Source: Caulobacteraceae bacterium (GTDB lineage Bacteria > Pseudomonadota > Alphaproteobacteria > Caulobacterales > Aquidulcibacteraceae). From it: a stretch of DNA of 64,000 bases. This document shows positions 43,854 through 53,643 of the stretch, piece by piece. The notes beneath the pieces are model-generated. The model saw only the letters and a program-made list of their open reading frames with translations. It ran no database searches and had not been told where the DNA came from. The first letter of the stretch is position 1, and each line of letters starts with the position of its first letter. The translations under genes were made by a program, and so were the position numbers. The DNA lies in contig JADJCG010000011.1 of NCBI GenBank assembly GCA_016703335.1, positions 78,712 through 142,711 of the forward strand. Reading direction: 5' to 3'.

Positions 43854-44966
43854 CTACGTCAAGCCATTGATGTCGGCTTCAAGCTTACTGATCTCGTCTA
43901 ATACCCACGCGATGTCTGGCGGGTCGTGGAACATCATGCCCGCCATCGCCTCATAGTCGACCTCGATCAGGCGTCGCAACTTCGCTTGCGGCGTCAGCAG
44001 AATGGCGCCGCGTTTGGCCTCCACGAGCCTATCTGCAGGCGCGGGAAACATCTTCATCTTGGTCTGGCGCACATCCTCAAGCAGCTTGTCGTCGCGCACC
44101 GCGACGTAGCCGATCTTGGTGTCACGCATCATCGCGACATCGTAGTAATGGCGCGCCATGTGGTTGCGATCGGATGGCTTCCAGTCGGGATTGTCACGCA
44201 TGCGGCAATGATTGCCGTGGAGGATGAGCGCCTTTTCAAGGAAAGTGCGTTCGGCTTCGATCATTGCCACCGCCTTTGTGGCCAAGTCCCAATCCGAGCG
44301 CAGCACACGTTGCACATAAGGTTCGACGGCGCGCTCCACGCAGGGTGTGATGGCGCCTCGGGCGCCAACCTCGATCTTGACCCACGGGGCGATGTAGCTG
44401 TTTGCGTCCAACAGCGATGGATAGTGAATCTGCAGCGTGCACCCGTCCTCGTCGGCGCCATCAACGTCGACGCGGCACATCGGCAGCATGGCGGCGAGCT
44501 TCGTGCGCATGCGGCCGGAGACAAAGGCGCAGCACTTGCCCATCGCCGCATCGGTCGCCTTCTTCCGCTTCGTCGCCGAAGGCTGCGCCAGCGGATCGGC
44601 CTCGTCCGGGATCATCAACCCGCGCCGCGACACCACAATATCGATGTCTTCCGAGAAGCGCTTGATGAGGCCGTAGCCCTTGGAGAGCGAAGTGCCGCCC
44701 TTGAAATAGAGCTTGGGACGCGCCGATCGGCCAAAACCCATGAACATCGCGTCGATCGAACGGCAGACCCAGAAGTCTTTCTCGATCGCCTGCACGCTGG
44801 CGCCCAGGCTCTGCGCCGCGGCGTTGAACGCGTCGCGCCGATCGCGCGCCTCCAGCGCGTCGAACTCGGCATAAGCGGAATTGATGCTGCGCGACAACGA
44901 GCGGCCCCTCAGGCGCTCAATGTGCCACGATTCCTGAGGATTTCGCGCGCAGGCCCAAGCGCCCAC
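43854..44966 (-). CDS. AbiEii-type nucleotidyltransferase toxin
   Basis: Up to 370 residues. The polymerase-beta-like nucleotidyltransferase motif is FKGGTSLSKGYGLIKRFSEDIDIVV, with conserved Lys/Arg further on (MARHYYDVAMM). This is the toxin half of an AbiE type IV toxin-antitoxin (abortive infection) pair. The start is uncertain; the open frame runs to 44966 and overlaps the antitoxin 3' end, so an internal start is possible. Confidence 0.85.
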   Translation of the reverse strand: MGAWACARNPQESWHIERLRGRSLSRSINSAYAEFDALEARDRRDAFNAAAQSLGASVQAIEKDFWVCRSIDAMFMGFGRSARPKLYFKGGTSLSKGYGLIKRFSEDIDIVVSRRGLMIPDEADPLAQPSATKRKKATDAAMGKCCAFVSGRMRTKLAAMLPMCRVDVDGADEDGCTLQIHYPSLLDANSYIAPWVKIEVGARGAITPCVERAVEPYVQRVLRSDWDLATKAVAMIEAERTFLEKALILHGNHCRMRDNPDWKPSDRNHMARHYYDVAMMRDTKIGYVAVRDDKLLEDVRQTKMKMFPAPADRLVEAKRGAILLTPQAKLRRLIEVDYEAMAGMMFHDPPDIAWVLDEISKLEADINGLT

Positions 44967-45532
44967 ACGGGCAGGCGCCGCAGATTAGCGGCGAGCGCTG
45001 ATGTCGCCGCGTCGGAGGCGGTGCGCGCAATCTTCGCGGCCGCTTCATTGAGATCGAAACCGCTGTCGCGCGCCCAGGCCAACGCCTGCACGATCACAGC
45101 GGCGTCGGTGTTCAGAAGCGGGGCAAGCTTTACGCCGCTTGGCCGAAACTTGACGCGCAACGTCCCCACGGTGCGGTCGCCAAGTTTGCGGCTGGCCATA
45201 TAGGCGGGCCGCGAAAGCACGGCCGTGGTGAGCCCCAGAGCGTTCGCCGCCGCCAGATTGTCGGGCGCGGCGGTTGCGCCGACGCGGCGGGCGGCGGCGG
45301 CGGCGACATCATCGGCGGCGGCGGGTGCATCCCCGCCTAAAAGCTTGCTTTGGCGCGGCCAGTCATAGAGCCCTCGCCCCACCCGGCGCAGGGTTCCGGC
45401 CTTGACCAGGCGCGACAACGCCTGATCCACCGCAGCCCGGGCGCCGAGGTCCACGAAGTCGGCCGGGGTAAAGATCATACCCCCTCGACCATGCCCCCGC
45501 ACACGGCGCATTATTTTTGCTGGTAAATCCAT
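44909..45532 (-). CDS. AbiEi-like antitoxin/autoregulator
   Basis: 207 residues. An N-terminal winged-helix-like region (FTPADFVDLGARAAVDQALSRLVKAGTLRRVGRGLYDWP) precedes a domain typical of DUF6088/AbiEi antitoxins (KLGDRTVGTLRVKFRPSGVKLAPLL). It is upstream of the toxin, as expected for AbiE pairs. The inverted repeat at 45562-45590 in front of it is a likely autoregulatory operator. Confidence 0.82.
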   Translation of the reverse strand: MDLPAKIMRRVRGHGRGGMIFTPADFVDLGARAAVDQALSRLVKAGTLRRVGRGLYDWPRQSKLLGGDAPAAADDVAAAAARRVGATAAPDNLAAANALGLTTAVLSRPAYMASRKLGDRTVGTLRVKFRPSGVKLAPLLNTDAAVIVQALAWARDSGFDLNEAAAKIARTASDAATSALAANLRRLPVWALGPAREILRNRGTLSA

Positions 45533-45561
45533 TGCTTAGATATGCTTTCAGCGTCTTTGTA

Positions 45562-45590
45562 TGTCAGAAATATATTGATTTTTTCTGACA
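45562..45590 (-). promoter_or_regulatory. Inverted repeat upstream of the AbiE pair
   Basis: Perfect arms TGTCAGAAA (45562-45570) and TTTCTGACA (45582-45590) separated by 11 AT-rich bases. It lies about 30 bases ahead of the antitoxin start. Published AbiEi proteins bind inverted repeats in their own promoters; the same role is inferred here. Confidence 0.6.
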
Positions 45591-45617
45591 CGACAAGGGC
45601 CGTTCTGACCCCGCTGC

Positions 45618-46160
45618 TCACCTCCCGTGCTGGCGCGGACGATGGCGCAGGGCCAGGAGCAGCCATTTGAGCTGACCGCGATCGAAGCGGCGGACGGCGG
45701 CGTCTTCCACTACGCTTGAGCCGGCCATGCGGACGCCGGGAACCAAGCCCTCGCGCAGACGCCGCGCCACCGTCGCGCGCGATACCCCGAAGAAGAACTG
45801 AATGTCCTTGTACGTAAACCAGAGCTGGGCCTGCGGCAGCGCTTCGAGCGCCGGGGCGACGCTCTCATGGGCCTCGTCCGAATAGGCTGGCATGTCGTCA
45901 ACGCAGAGCACGCGCGATGGCCGCTCATCGATCATACGCGCGCAGGCGCGACTCAACGCGGGCTTGGCCGCAATAGGTTTGACAGTCGGCGGCGGCGCCC
46001 CGACCTCGACGGGAGCGGGCTTTGCTTCAGCGTCCTCCACATCAAACAATGAAAGTTGCCTTGAGCCCGCATGCTTCTTGGCGCCGTCGCGCGCGCGGGC
46101 GCCTGTCGGCGGCTTCGCCGGCGAAACGGCGACAATGGCGTCACGTTCACCCACCGTCAT
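45618..46160 (-). CDS. HTH-domain protein at the end of the trb cluster
   Basis: 180 residues. Low-complexity, Ala/Pro-rich N-terminal half, then a DNA-binding-like segment LWFTYKDIQFFFGVSRATVARRLREGLVPGVRM (about residues 125-155) similar to excisionase/MerR-type winged helices, then FDRGQLKWLLLALRHRPRQ. The ATG at 46160 overlaps the trbI 3' end. It may regulate transfer genes or act with DNA processing. Not recognised by name. Confidence 0.6.
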   Translation of the reverse strand: MTVGERDAIVAVSPAKPPTGARARDGAKKHAGSRQLSLFDVEDAEAKPAPVEVGAPPPTVKPIAAKPALSRACARMIDERPSRVLCVDDMPAYSDEAHESVAPALEALPQAQLWFTYKDIQFFFGVSRATVARRLREGLVPGVRMAGSSVVEDAAVRRFDRGQLKWLLLALRHRPRQHGR

Positions 46161-47236
46161 TTCGGCTCTCGCGATAGGGGCGCAAGCCAATGTCACGCAT
46201 GACCAGAACGCGGACGGGCGCACCGGCGCGCACGCGCAAAGTCGGACGCACTTGGAGTTCGCGGTCGATGATCCGTCCGCCAGTGCGCGCCGCCTCCTGC
46301 GCGGCCGCGTCGGCGATATTTTGTGAGAGCGAGGCGCCGTCATCCTCGTCTTCGGCATTGTTGGCGACGACGCTGATGATCGCCGACATGCCGATCGCGC
46401 CGATCAGACGATCCAGATGCAGATCGGTGCGGTCTGAAAGACCAGAAGCGCCGGCTGGATCGGCGCCTTGCATGCCCTGCAGACTGATCGACCAGCCGTT
46501 GGGCAGGATGAGACGGTTCCAAATCAAGAGGATCCTGCGATCGCCATAACGCACGCCATTATCGTACGTGCCGATCAGGCGCGAGCCTTGTGGGATGAGC
46601 AGATGCCTGCCGGTGACGCTGTCAAACACAGGCGCCGTCACCTGCGCGATCACACTGCCCGGCAGATCGGAATTAAGCTCCGTCGCTAAGGCTGCCGGAA
46701 TCACCGCGCCCGCCATCACTTCATATCGCGACCGCGGCGGCCTTAAGCGCGACGGCAGGCCGTTCATCATCGGGCTCGGCGCGCGCTGATGCGCGCTCGG
46801 CGTCGAAGAGAATGGGTGCTGAGCGCGCCACCTCTTGCGGGCTCGGCTCGGGCGGCGCCGATGTCGGCGCGCTGGCGGGCGATTGCCCAGACCATGCCGG
46901 ATCCGACGGCGGGGCAAGGCCTTCTACAGTCTCCTCCTCGACCAGCGTATCGAGGTCACCGCCTTGAAGATCGGCGCTCGCATATTGGCCCGGCGCCGAT
47001 TGGATCGATTCTGGCGGCCCGCCCGCCGTGGCGATGGCTTCAGCGTCGCGTCCGCGATTGGCTGGCTCTGCGCTCAGACCAAACAGCAACGCCGCGGCGA
47101 CGATCGCGCCCAGAGTGATGGCGCCGCCCAACAGCACTTTGCGTGACAAGCGCTTTGGCGATGGCGGGCGGGTGCGGATGGCAAGATCCGGTTGTGCTGG
47201 CGGTGGGTCCGCGCGTACGGCTTGGGCTTCGCTCAT
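46147..47236 (-). CDS. trbI: TrbI (VirB10-like), frameshifted
   Basis: Conjugation channel protein that spans the inner membrane and contacts the outer-membrane core, about 360 residues across two frames. An N-terminal single membrane helix (KVLLGGAITLGAIVAAALLFGL) and Pro-rich region precede the VirB10 C-terminal domain (YEVMAGAVIPAALATELNSDLPGSVIAQV, LIPQGSRLIGTYDNGVRYGDRRILLIWNRLILPNG). The join near 46735 needs one added or lost base. Confidence 0.88.
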
Positions 47237-48123
47237 GGCCGGCCTCGCCGCATCCGCCGCGCCGGCGGCGTGGTTGTTGTCCGTTCAATGCGCACCACGA
47301 CGGGGGCGCGTACGCCTAGACGCAATTCGGCGGCGTCGAAGACGCGGTCGACCACGTAACGCCGGCCATCGATGCGATAATTGGTGAGTTCAGCGCCTTC
47401 GGGCGTGATGACGAAGAGCGGCGGCAAGTCCGCGGCTTCGGTGTCATCGTCGAACTCGATCCATGTGCGGCGTCCATCGTCAAAGACGCGCCTCGGCGCC
47501 CATGCGGGGCGCGCGCCGCGCGTAGTCCGGATGCGATACTCGAAATTGATGACGCCAGCGCTCGTGAGCGGCGAACGATCCGAAACGCTTGCTGGATAGC
47601 ACCAAGCGATCTGGGCGGAATAGGCTTCACCCGCATGGGCGACCGCTTCCACCAGATAGGTGCGCCGGTCGGTGACCAGCACGATATTGGTGCGAAGCCC
47701 TGTTGCGTTCGGCTTGACGAGAACAATGGTGCGCGCGCCTTCCGCGCCTTCGCTCGTCGTTTCGCTTAACTGCCAGCGTGACGTATCGCCTGCCGCAACG
47801 TCCTCCAAAGTCTCGCCTTCCTCCAGGAGGATGGTCGAGATGAAGCTGGGATTGGCGTAAAGTTCGTAGAGAGCGCCAGGTGCATACGTGTAGATGTAGC
47901 GCGCCGACGAAAAGCCCTCGCGCTCGGGACGCTGACGCGCCGCGCCATTTGCCTCAGTCCACACTTGCGCGGCGCTTGCCGTGCGGCCCCGCGCGCGCGA
48001 CGGCATGCTCTCAGCGGCCGTCGTCTGAAGCGGCCGGCATGTCTGTTGCGCGTCTTGTGCAGAGGCGGTCGACGCATAGGCGAGCGCGCTGAGGCTCACC
48101 ACCACGAAAAGAACCTGTCTCAT
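47233..48123 (-). CDS. trbG: TrbG (VirB9-like)
   Basis: 296 residues with an N-terminal signal peptide (MRQVLFVVVSLSALAYASTASAQ). The VirB9 beta-sandwich is seen in FSSARYIYTYAPGALYELYANPSFISTILLEEGE, LVKPNATGLRTNIVLVTDRRTYLVEAVAHAG and APRRVFDDGRRTWIEFDDDTEAADLPPLFVITPEG. It forms part of the outer-membrane core. It overlaps trbF and trbI by 4 bases. Confidence 0.92.
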   Translation of the reverse strand: MRQVLFVVVSLSALAYASTASAQDAQQTCRPLQTTAAESMPSRARGRTASAAQVWTEANGAARQRPEREGFSSARYIYTYAPGALYELYANPSFISTILLEEGETLEDVAAGDTSRWQLSETTSEGAEGARTIVLVKPNATGLRTNIVLVTDRRTYLVEAVAHAGEAYSAQIAWCYPASVSDRSPLTSAGVINFEYRIRTTRGARPAWAPRRVFDDGRRTWIEFDDDTEAADLPPLFVITPEGAELTNYRIDGRRYVVDRVFDAAELRLGVRAPVVVRIERTTTTPPARRMRRGRP

Positions 48124-48804
48124 CGCACACGGCTCCACGAGAAGTCGGAGATCAGAAGTCCGAGCGGGTTGACGGCGATATCGTCGGCATTGCGCGGCGC
48201 GCGCGTGGTGACCGTGAAGATGCCGCTATAGGCCTCGCCGTCATCCATGCCCAAGCCATTGGTGCTGCGCTCGATCCAGCTCACTTCGTATGAGCGATCC
48301 GGAACGCGCGATGATGGAGCGGATATAGACGGTGCGTCCGACGCGTCCGAGCGAGAGGAAGGGATCGTCCCGGCGCGCGATCTCGGTCAGTTGCGCGGCA
48401 GCTTGCGGCGTCAGGAATTTGTAAGCTTCAAGCCAGTTTTCTCTGAGCACGACGCCATCGGTGGGCAGCGAGCGCACCAGTCTCACGAAGCGGCCAAGAT
48501 GATAGGCGGTCTGCGCTTCACTCGGGCTCCAGCGCCCGTCAGCGGCGCGCACACTCAAGACCTGGCCTTGGGGATCGACCTCGACCACGTGCACGAACGT
48601 GCGCTGCTGAAGCGCGACGATCGTGAGGCCCATGGCGAGCGCGCCAGCCAAGCCAAGACACGCGAAGGCAACGCGCCGCCAGGTGCGCGCGGAGAGCACC
48701 GCTGAACCCATGCGTGCGTCCCATTCCTGTTGGGCGCGCCGGTAAGGCGTCTCCGCTGGTGCAGGCTTGGTGCTGGCGACCGGCGCTCTAAAAGGAAAGC
48801 TCAT
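48120..48804 (-). CDS. trbF: TrbF (VirB8-like), frameshifted
   Basis: About 227 residues after correction. One membrane helix (AFACLGLAGALAMGLTIVAL) and a VirB8-like periplasmic domain (VHVVEVDPQGQVLSVRAADG, RFVRLVRSLPTDGVVLRENWLEAYKFLTPQAAAQL). The frame shifts near 48308, where one base is missing; the continuation VPDRSYEVSWIERSTNGLGMDDGEAYSGIFTVTT then reads through to the TrbG start. Assembly scaffold of the mating channel. Confidence 0.88.
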
Positions 48805-49831
48805 GTCTTGGCCCCTCCGCTTGGTGCGGGCGGCGGCGCTGGCTTTGGTTGCATGCCCGCATAATTGATCGCGGCTTGTCCGCCGCCGCGTTGGCCGCCG
48901 CCGCCAATGCACCGCGGCGCCCCAGCGGCGCGTGCGCCCGCGCAGAACGAGCGCGCCAGCGCCCTTGGCGATCGTCCACCCTGTCACCGCCGGTCACCGA
49001 CAGCGTGCGTGACGCCGCGCCAGCGCCCGCGCGCATCGCATCGGCGCCGGCAAGATGAGGCTGACCCTGCACAACCTCGCTGGCGAGGTTTGGCGCAAAC
49101 CAGGCAAGCGTCATCACTGTCAGTCCAAACAGCAGCACATTGAGGACGCCGCCATCGTCGAGCGTCATGGTGGCCGGCAGGCTGTCGACGAAGGTCACCG
49201 AGATCGAGGCGACGAAGGCGAGCACAAAGAGGCGCACGGCGGACCCGACGACCCAACCGATCGGACGCTCCGCCACCCATGAGGTGCCGCTGAAGACGCC
49301 CCACGGCAATGCGACGAAGGCCGCGAGTGCGCCCAGCTTGAAAGCGATGAGTGCGACGAAGACCTGCAGCGCCAGCAAGAAGAAGCCGAGCATGGCGGTG
49401 AAGGCCGCGACATAGATCGCGATCAACGGACCGAAATCGGTGATGATGTTCATGCCTTCGCCGAGTGCAGCGGTGCGGCCAAACATTTCGACGCCGATCT
49501 CGGCGACGCGGCCGGGATTGTGCAGATCGGCCATGCTCATGCCGTCGCCGCCGGCCTTCAAACCCAGCATGGCGCCCGATTGATTGATCGCGGTCGAGAG
49601 CGCGTCCCAATTATTAATGAGGAAGGCAAAGAACCCGACGAACAGCACTTTCCTGAAGAACGCGGCCATCGGCGCTTCTTGCGCCAAGGCCCATTGCGCA
49701 CCTGCAAGCGTGATCGAGATAATGATAAGCGCGTTCAGAACATAAGAGATGTCGCCCGCGATCAAGCCGAAACCTGAATCGGCGACCGCAAGGAAGCGGT
49801 CGAGGAAAGTGTTGACGGTCGCGGGGTCCAT
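48801..49831 (-). CDS. trbL: TrbL (VirB6-like), frameshifted near C-terminus
   Basis: About 340 residues of a polytopic inner-membrane channel protein with six or more helices (VLNALIIISITLAGAQWAL, FAFLINNWDALSTAIN, IYVAAFTAMLGFFLLALQVFVALIAFKLG, LFVLAFVASISVTF). The glycine-rich C-terminal tail (QRGGGQAAINYAGMQPKP) is reached only after a one-base shift around 48950-48990. It overlaps trbF. Confidence 0.88.
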
Positions 49832-49846
49832 GCGCGCTCTCCTCGC

Positions 49847-50566
49847 TCAAAAGGCCGTGCGTGCCGGATCTGCAGCGCGGCGCCGCTGCGTTGGGAAAGC
49901 GCGGCGGCGGATCTCGCCGGCGCGCTCTTCACGCGCGAGCCGCTCCATGCGTTCGGTCTCTAGCGCGCGGCCTTGCACGATGAGCAGTGCGTGGATCTCG
50001 GCGAGTTGGGCCGCTTGCAGACCCAGCAATTGATTGCCGGCTTGGATCGCGCCTGTCTGGCCTTCAGCGGCCGATGACGATTGCATGGCCCGGTCGATCC
50101 GCCCGCGCGTACTCTCGATGGATCGCGCGGCGCGCGCTTCCGCTTCCATGGCGCGCCGAAGGCTGGCGCGGCTTTCGTCAAGCCAGCGATCCGATTGAGC
50201 GAGCACGTCTTCAAGATCGTGCTCGGCCCAGGTTTCAGGATAGAGCGTGCGCAAATCATCGCCCAATTGATCGGCTTCGAAGGCAAGACCTTCGACGCTC
50301 TCAAACAAGGCGCGCGCCTCGCCGATCGATTGCGAGAGTTCGGGCGAAAGTTGCAGCGGATTTTGCCGCAACATCGCTGTCGCCTGCTCGATTTGCGTCA
50401 CCTGGTTTCGCAATTGCTCGACCATGTGCGAGACCTGGGTGATGCTCTGGGCCAAATTGGCGGGATCGATCACCGTCAGTTGCGCGCGTGCGGGCGTTAC
50501 GGGCCCAGAGGCGATGGCGAGCGCGATAATGCTCGCGGCGATCCAAGGGCTTGTCGAGAAACGCAT
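49847..50566 (-). CDS. trbJ: TrbJ
   Basis: 239 residues with a signal peptide (SPWIAASIIALAIASGPVTPARA) and a long helical, coiled-coil-like body (VSHMVEQLRNQVTQIEQATAMLR, ESRASLRRAMEAEARAARSIESTRGRIDRAMQ). This is typical of TrbJ/VirB5-like pilus-tip or biogenesis factors. ATG 50566 is chosen with GGAGGAG upstream. It is 11 bases from trbE. Confidence 0.88.
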   Translation of the reverse strand: MRFSTSPWIAASIIALAIASGPVTPARAQLTVIDPANLAQSITQVSHMVEQLRNQVTQIEQATAMLRQNPLQLSPELSQSIGEARALFESVEGLAFEADQLGDDLRTLYPETWAEHDLEDVLAQSDRWLDESRASLRRAMEAEARAARSIESTRGRIDRAMQSSSAAEGQTGAIQAGNQLLGLQAAQLAEIHALLIVQGRALETERMERLAREERAGEIRRRAFPTQRRRAADPARTAF

Positions 50567-50577
50567 GAGAGCTCCTC

Positions 50578-53039
50578 CTATTCTGCGGCAATGGGTTGTG
50601 GTTCGGACTGTTGGATGGGCGTGGCGCTGTTGAAGCGACGGGCGGCCTCGGCGGCGGCGTTGAGGCCGCGCGCATCGAGCCACGCTGGCGCGAACGCCGC
50701 ACCTGGCGCGCGCTGGGCGACGCCATCCATGAGCGCGTGATCTTCGGGACGCGACGCGCCGACAAAGGCGAGCGCTGCAGGACCTAAGCCCAATTCAAAC
50801 AAGCGGCAGCCTTCGCGGCTGACAATGTAATAGTCGCGCTTGGGCGTGGCGTTGGCGATGAGCGCGATCTGGCGGCTGTTCAAGCCCAGCCGCTCATAGA
50901 AGGCGCGCGATCTCGGCTCTCGCGCGCGGTCATTGGGCAGATAGATGCGCGTCGGACAGGCCTCGATGATGGTCGTGGCGATAGGGCTTGCTTCAACGTC
51001 GGCAAGTTCCTGGCTTGCGAAGATGACAGCCACGTTGCGTTTGCGCAGTGTCTTCAGCCATTCCTGGATTTGAGCTGAGAAGAACGCGTCGCGAAGAAAG
51101 AGCCAGGCCTCGTCCAGGATGAGCAAGGTGGGTTTGCCGTCGAAGCGGCGCTCCAGAATACGAAAGAGCGCGGCGAGCACCGGGCCGGCGGCGCTCCCTT
51201 TCCGCATCAGCTCGTTCATTTCGAACGCCTGCGCACGCCCGTGCGCAAGACTGGAATGGTCGTGGTCGAGAATGCGCCCGTGGGGACCTGCATCGGTATA
51301 AGGCGCAAGCGCTGCGCGCGCCGAGGCGTCCTGCATCAAGGCCGCAAACAGAGTGAGCGTGCGGTCTTCACTGGGGCGCGCGGCCAAGAGCTCGAGTACG
51401 CGCCAAAGTTCGCGGCGCAGATCCGGCGTGACCGTGACATTGGCGCCTTCGATCAGCCCTGCGATCCAGTCGAGCGCCCAGGCGCGCTCGTCGGCGTCGT
51501 CCACGCGTTCAAGCGGCTGCAGGCCGAGGGCGCCTCCTCTCCCAGATCGAAGAAGTCGCCGGCCAATCCTAAGATCGTGGCGCGGCACGAACGCTCCTTG
51601 TCGAAGACATAAACTTGCGCGTTCTCGTAACGGAGCCATTGCGCCGCGAGCGTCGCCAGCAGCACCGATTTACCGGCGCCCGTGGGACCGACCACCATGG
51701 TGTGGCCGACATCGCCGACATGGAGGTTGAGCCGGAATGGCGTTGCGCCATCGGTGGCGGTCAGCATCAGCGGCGGCGCGCCTAGATGGGTGTTGCGCTC
51801 GGGGCCCGCCCAGACTGCGCTAAGCGGCAGAAGATGCGCGAGGCTCGGCGTCAAGATGATGGGACGGCGCGCGTCGGCATAGGCTTGTCCCGGCAAGCCG
51901 CCGAGCCAGGCTTCGACGGCGTTGACGCCTTCCACTTGCGTGACGAAGCCCAGACCATCGGCGACTTGCTGGACGCGGGCGACGCTCTGCTTCAGCGCCT
52001 CCTCGCCCTCTTCCGCCAGCACGATGGTGAGCGTCGTGAAGCCGGCCGCGACCGCGTCGGCGCCGAGTTCCTGAAGCGCGGTGTCAGCATCATCGGCCTG
52101 GTTCGACGCATCATTGTCGAAGAGCGCGGATTCTTCTTTAAAGAGCGCCTCGCGCAGCAGCGTCGCTAATCCCTTGCGTTTTGAGAACCAGCGCTTTCTG
52201 ACCTTTTCGAGTTCGCGCCGCGCCTCCTCGCGATCGAGCGGCAGGAAGCGCGTCACCCACCGATAGGCGATCGGCAGCCTATTGAGCGCGTCCAGGAGAC
52301 CTGGTTCGGTCTCGGTGACGTAAGAGCGCACCGAAATGATTGCGAGATCGAGAGATCCGAGTTTGGGCGTCAACCCGCCAACAAGAGCGGTGTCGCTGAT
52401 CAGCGCATCGATGTGGAATGGCGTGTGCGGCGCCGCGACGCGATGTGCGCGATCCGAGACGCAAGCGTGGAGATAGCTCAGCGTTTCTTCGTCGCTCAGC
52501 CAGCGCGCCGATGGCGTCATTGTCTCCAGGAGATCGCGAAGCTGGTCGGTCTCGCTTTCAAATTGCGTGAGCAGACGGCGATAGTCGATCTGTTTTGCAG
52601 CGCCCGTCTCGCCGCCTTCGAAGAGAACGCTTTCGAGCTTGCCCTGCCGCTCCGCCGGCGGCAGCCAAGCGAGCGTCAAGAAATATCGGCTCTCAAAGCG
52701 GGCGCCGGCTTGTTCAAACACCGCGCGGCGCTCTTCATCGATCAGCCACGAGAGCGCATCGGGCCACAAACTGTCTGGATAGCCGGGCGCCGGCGCGCGG
52801 CGCGCTTCGACATGCAAGCACCAGCCCGAACCGAAGCGGCGGAGCGCATTGTTGAGGCGCGCGCTCTGGCCCATCAATTCAGACGGCGTCGAAGAATCGA
52901 GATCGGGTCCGCGGAATGTCAGCGTGCGCTGAAAGGCGCCGTCCTTGTTCAAGACGATGCCGGGCGCGATGAGACCCGCCCAGGGCAGATAATCGGCCAG
53001 CCTTGCGCCAGCTTGCTTGTAGGGCCGGAGGTCGAGCAT
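50578..53039 (-). CDS. trbE: TrbE (VirB4-like ATPase), frameshifted
   Basis: About 820-residue ATPase that powers assembly of the channel. Walker A is VVGPTGAGKSVLLATLAAQW (around residue 445) and Walker B is in PTLLILDEAWLFLRDAFFSAQIQEWLKTLRKRNVAVIFASQEL. The frame changes near 51530 between FDLGEEA and LGLQPLERVDDADERAW. Both halves are well conserved. It ends with FNSATPIQQSEPQPIAAE. Confidence 0.92.
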
Positions 53040-53051
53040 CGGGTCCTCTCC

Positions 53052-53315
53052 TCAACTCGCGAAATAGGAAGGTTTGGCGAGGTGGCGCGGCCAGGTTTCC
53101 AAGAACCAAGGATCGCGCGCGGCGGCCCAGGCAGCGCAGCCTTGCAGCACGATCCAGAGCGGAGCGCCGATGATCGGCTGCTGCAGGCCGAATGCGATCG
53201 CCGCGCACACCGTGCCGTTCAGAATGGCGAAACCGCGCGGCACGCCCGCCATCAGAATTGGGCGCGTGAGCGAGGTCCGAAGCGGCGTCACATAGTTTTC
53301 CGGGATGTCGTCCAT
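53052..53315 (-). CDS. trbD: TrbD (VirB3-like)
   Basis: 87-residue membrane protein: PENYVTPLRTSLTRPILMAGVPRGFAILNGTVCAAIAFGL then a second helix, ending PWFLETWPRHLAKPSYF. The Pro-rich N-terminal pattern is typical of TrbD. ATG 53315 is preferred to the TTG just upstream. Confidence 0.9.
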   Translation of the reverse strand: MDDIPENYVTPLRTSLTRPILMAGVPRGFAILNGTVCAAIAFGLQQPIIGAPLWIVLQGCAAWAAARDPWFLETWPRHLAKPSYFAS

Positions 53316-53328
53316 CAACGTGGCTCCG

Positions 53329-53643
53329 TCAGATCATCGCGCCGCCGGCAAAGCCGAAGAAGGTGAGGCCCCAGCTCACCGCCGCGAACATGATGGCGAT
53401 GCCCAAGCCCGCCCAAGCGAGCTTCCTCACGCCGCCGCCGCCTTCCGAGAACGCGATGGTGACGCCGGCGATGACGATGGCGATAACGCCCGCAGCGCGC
53501 GCGACAGGGCCAGTGATGGAATCGACCACTTGTTCGAGCGGGCCTTCCCAGGGCATGCCTGAGCCTGCCGCGTGCGCCGATGTGGCGAAGGCCATGACCA
53601 CGCACGTGACCGTCGTTGTGTGCACAAACGCCGAGACTCTCAT
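53329..53643 (-). CDS. trbC: TrbC (VirB2-like pilin)
   Basis: 104 residues: a signal peptide (TTTVTCVVMAFATSAHA) then PWEGPLEQVVDSITGPVARAAGVIAIVIAGVTIAF and KLAWAGLGIAIMFAAVSWGLTFFGF, the two-helix prepilin arrangement that may be cyclised in RP4-type systems. It overlaps trbB by 4 bases. Confidence 0.9.
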   Translation of the reverse strand: MRVSAFVHTTTVTCVVMAFATSAHAAGSGMPWEGPLEQVVDSITGPVARAAGVIAIVIAGVTIAFSEGGGGVRKLAWAGLGIAIMFAAVSWGLTFFGFAGGAMI

